A stretch of DNA of 64,000 nucleotides from Lachnospiraceae bacterium (lineage in GTDB: Bacteria > Bacillota > Clostridia > Lachnospirales > Lachnospiraceae), in NCBI GenBank assembly GCA_024695145.1, contig JAILIS010000032.1, positions 124,001 to 188,000 of the forward strand, in the 5' to 3' direction. Under the pieces are notes generated by a model, which was not told the DNA's origin, ran no database searches, and saw only the letters and a list, made by a program, of their open reading frames with translations. The first letter of the stretch is position 1; every line of letters starts with the position of its first letter. Made by a program: the position numbers and the translations under genes. This document shows, piece after piece, positions 63,501 through 64,000 of the stretch.

Positions 63501-64000
63501 GGAGCATGTTAACGACGCATGTAAGCTTGCACTGCTCAAGTATTACTCCGAAGAGAAGACAAAGAGGACCGAGAAGATCAGAGCCATGCTCAGGGAGTTT
63601 CTTGTCGATTTCATGCACAGGAACACTTACTTCAGATTCTTCTCAAGGTATGCCGATCTCGTTCCCGAGGTATCGGATTACATGGACAAGACCATCATTG
63701 AATACAGGACGGATCCCGGCTACAGGGTGATGCTGCATTATATTCTTGAGAACGGACAGGATTCGGACGATACTTACCACACCGAGGAAATGAGAAACAT
63801 GTTCGGAGGTGTGTTCACGAGGGAATTCATTTTGTTCTTTGGGGAAAATCTTCAGTACTACATAACCGAGGAGCAGAACGGCAAGGAGGTGCTTACCGCG
63901 AGCGACTCCCTGTCCGTAAGCGATACAAGCGATAACCGTATAGAGAGCAGATACACAATGCTGAACGATATGGTCGTATCGAGAACCGTCAAAGATGAGA
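60514..64000 (+). CDS. Large DUF5717 family protein (3' end missing)
   Basis: The frame runs from GTG 60514 to the end of the window without a stop, giving 1162 visible codons. AAAGGCGGTGA, nearly the full anti-Shine-Dalgarno complement, ends five bases before the GTG. I recognise the DUF5717 family. The first ~300 residues are beta-rich, with two or three Ig-like or immunoglobulin-type sandwiches (IDRCTEGFFDYDCGKLLFST..., then FILHKSTWGNIDVTIS and GRNFGKISITSVHSR). From ~310 a basic linker (ARVNAKRASRREKKN) opens a long all-helical TPR-like region (SRLYQAQLLVVQRRQNEAEWVLEHVENEM and onward). No catalytic motif or membrane helix is visible. Function unknown; the build suggests a scaffold. Confidence 0.85.
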   Translation, partial: MRSVIDRCTEGFFDYDCGKLLFSTARIEADMPQGQLAEGTFVLSSEDGRDFSAVIYSSSMRLVCRNDHVDEAPEATIHYVFDSTGLESGDVVKGDIQVVSNAGEYYLPFVFSISYGIVQGSLGNVRNLFHFTNQAQVSWKEAVDLFYSPVFARVFGGNDRIHYDKYRGLSNLPGDPQAVDDFLVAINKKRPVVYSVDRTSYEYNEVSDNVDCEFILHKSTWGNIDVTISTDVSFIRPDKENVTVDDFIGNDHLLTFTIIGDELHEGRNFGKISITSVHSRIDVSIVARQRARVNAKRASRREKKNLTNRLMRSYIEFRMKKTNVGNWVRESMKIVERMNALDDKNPVSRLYQAQLLVVQRRQNEAEWVLEHVENEMNINERPAQQRAYFMYLRTLINREEEFIDETAAKVKDLLDAQPDSFEILWTLLYLDEDLADNATRKISLIEGMYDRGCTSPIMYIEAYNFFVANPEKLSKLSGFEIQVLLFASKLDIMDTEVLKQLLYLSAKQREYDPLLYKLLCNCYEITSDDEIVEVVATMLIKGNRSGTKYFMWFDKAVRMQLRITKLYEYYMYCVPFDYDGLIPKAVLMYFGFRNDMNYHRIAQLYANLISHKREYADTYESYREHMQVFAVEQIEQEHIDGNLAKIYEDVLFIEMIKPEMARHLSKILFAHEVKIDDPEAKNVVLIQSQFEGEMVFRIENGYAYPTIYSGEYTLFTEDSNKRRTVIDSGLVKKLLNEAVYMQAIRYYVLDNVYFDMYLCEGRKHYVTVDDSNVEFCRELAESELVSEYYKRDIRMALIQYYYDNDQVTTLDEFLLNLDIKVLSAKDRASVVKFMTRRAMFEKAYQIMCIYGTEEVSAKDCVGVCSHMILQNDKIPDNLLIKLCYYCFVNGKYDEVLLRYLVENYNGLTKQLRNIWKAARNFEIDTFPLMDRLLVQMLYTHTTVGEKEEIFEEYCKNASGTKVQLAYLSYCSFEYFAKERLTDERVFIHITELYRLGEHVNDACKLALLKYYSEEKTKRTEKIRAMLREFLVDFMHRNTYFRFFSRYADLVPEVSDYMDKTIIEYRTDPGYRVMLHYILENGQDSDDTYHTEEMRNMFGGVFTREFILFFGENLQYYITEEQNGKEVLTASDSLSVSDTSDNRIESRYTMLNDMVVSRTVKDE

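Noticed and set aside
1..64000. CRISPR arrays, tRNA or rRNA genes, insertion sequences, prophage or integrase genes
   Set aside because: I looked for direct-repeat arrays, tRNA-like ends, transposase and integrase motifs and saw none; codon use and GC look even across the window.

Overview
The window is a stretch of ordinary bacterial chromosome at roughly 47% GC, densely packed and almost entirely + strand. The gene content points to an anaerobic, Gram-positive, probably motile member of the Clostridia, most likely Lachnospiraceae. Reasons: low-GC-type Shine-Dalgarno sites, the clpC-radA neighbourhood, a HrcA/CIRCE-type heat-shock site, ferredoxin-linked enzymes (indolepyruvate:ferredoxin oxidoreductase, ferredoxin-type sulfite reductase), single-chain PurL, and families I associate with this group (DUF4358 lipoprotein, DHHW protein, DUF5717, DUF1653, DUF2130). 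I see no rRNA, tRNA, CRISPR array, insertion sequence or prophage.

Layout. 1-2780: a cut-off secreted glucosaminidase and an anchored surface protein with an extremely acidic cytoplasmic tail. 2793-15659: housekeeping genes clpC, a small unknown, radA, purL, a c-di-GMP phosphodiesterase, queH and argS. 15699-18367: a textbook CIRCE/promoter followed by clpB. 18388-25648: DUF2130, a bactofilin-like membrane protein, a membrane metallophosphoesterase, a minus-strand pair (small coiled-coil protein and holA), a chemotaxis receptor and a DUF1653 protein. 25708-31264: glyA and a cell-surface O-acylation cassette (MBOAT, DHHW, SGNH, DUF4358). 31265-31841: no convincing gene, but a consensus promoter, about 415 nt of structured sequence and a strong terminator, read here as an unidentified non-coding RNA. 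31842-36972: cell-wall amidase, HAD phosphatase, beta-CASP metallo-hydrolase, thyA, folA. 37024-40842: a transglutaminase-fold protein lacking its usual His, a diguanylate cyclase on the minus strand, ilvE, mscL. 40923-43710: a four-gene operon (esterase, two membrane proteins, DUF6765). 43891-53515: thrC and then a sulfur/siroheme island. 53581-59285: aryl-acid metabolism (sodium symporter, iorAB, paaK, ACT protein). 59288-64000: a CobD/HisC-like aminotransferase (minus) and a large DUF5717 protein cut by the window end.

How the genes fit together. The sulfur island joins a sulfonate-type ABC importer, an M20 peptidase, an IscR-like Fe-S regulator, a siroheme/ferredoxin sulfite reductase, a FecBCD-type importer and the siroheme-forming dehydrogenase SirC in tightly spaced or overlapping genes. 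The simplest reading is uptake of an organosulfur compound or sulfur anion, reduction of sulfite, and supply of the siroheme and iron that the reductase needs. The iorAB-paaK-ACT group interconverts aryl-pyruvates, arylacetyl-CoA and arylacetates. Two cyclic-di-GMP enzymes of opposite sign (intact EAL with degenerate GGDEF at 10898; intact GGDEF at 37757) lie 25 kb apart. The most unusual items are the RNA locus at 31369-31784, the tiny ORF MKVFNFSAGGLARC before the sulfonate transporter, and the composition of the siroheme island.
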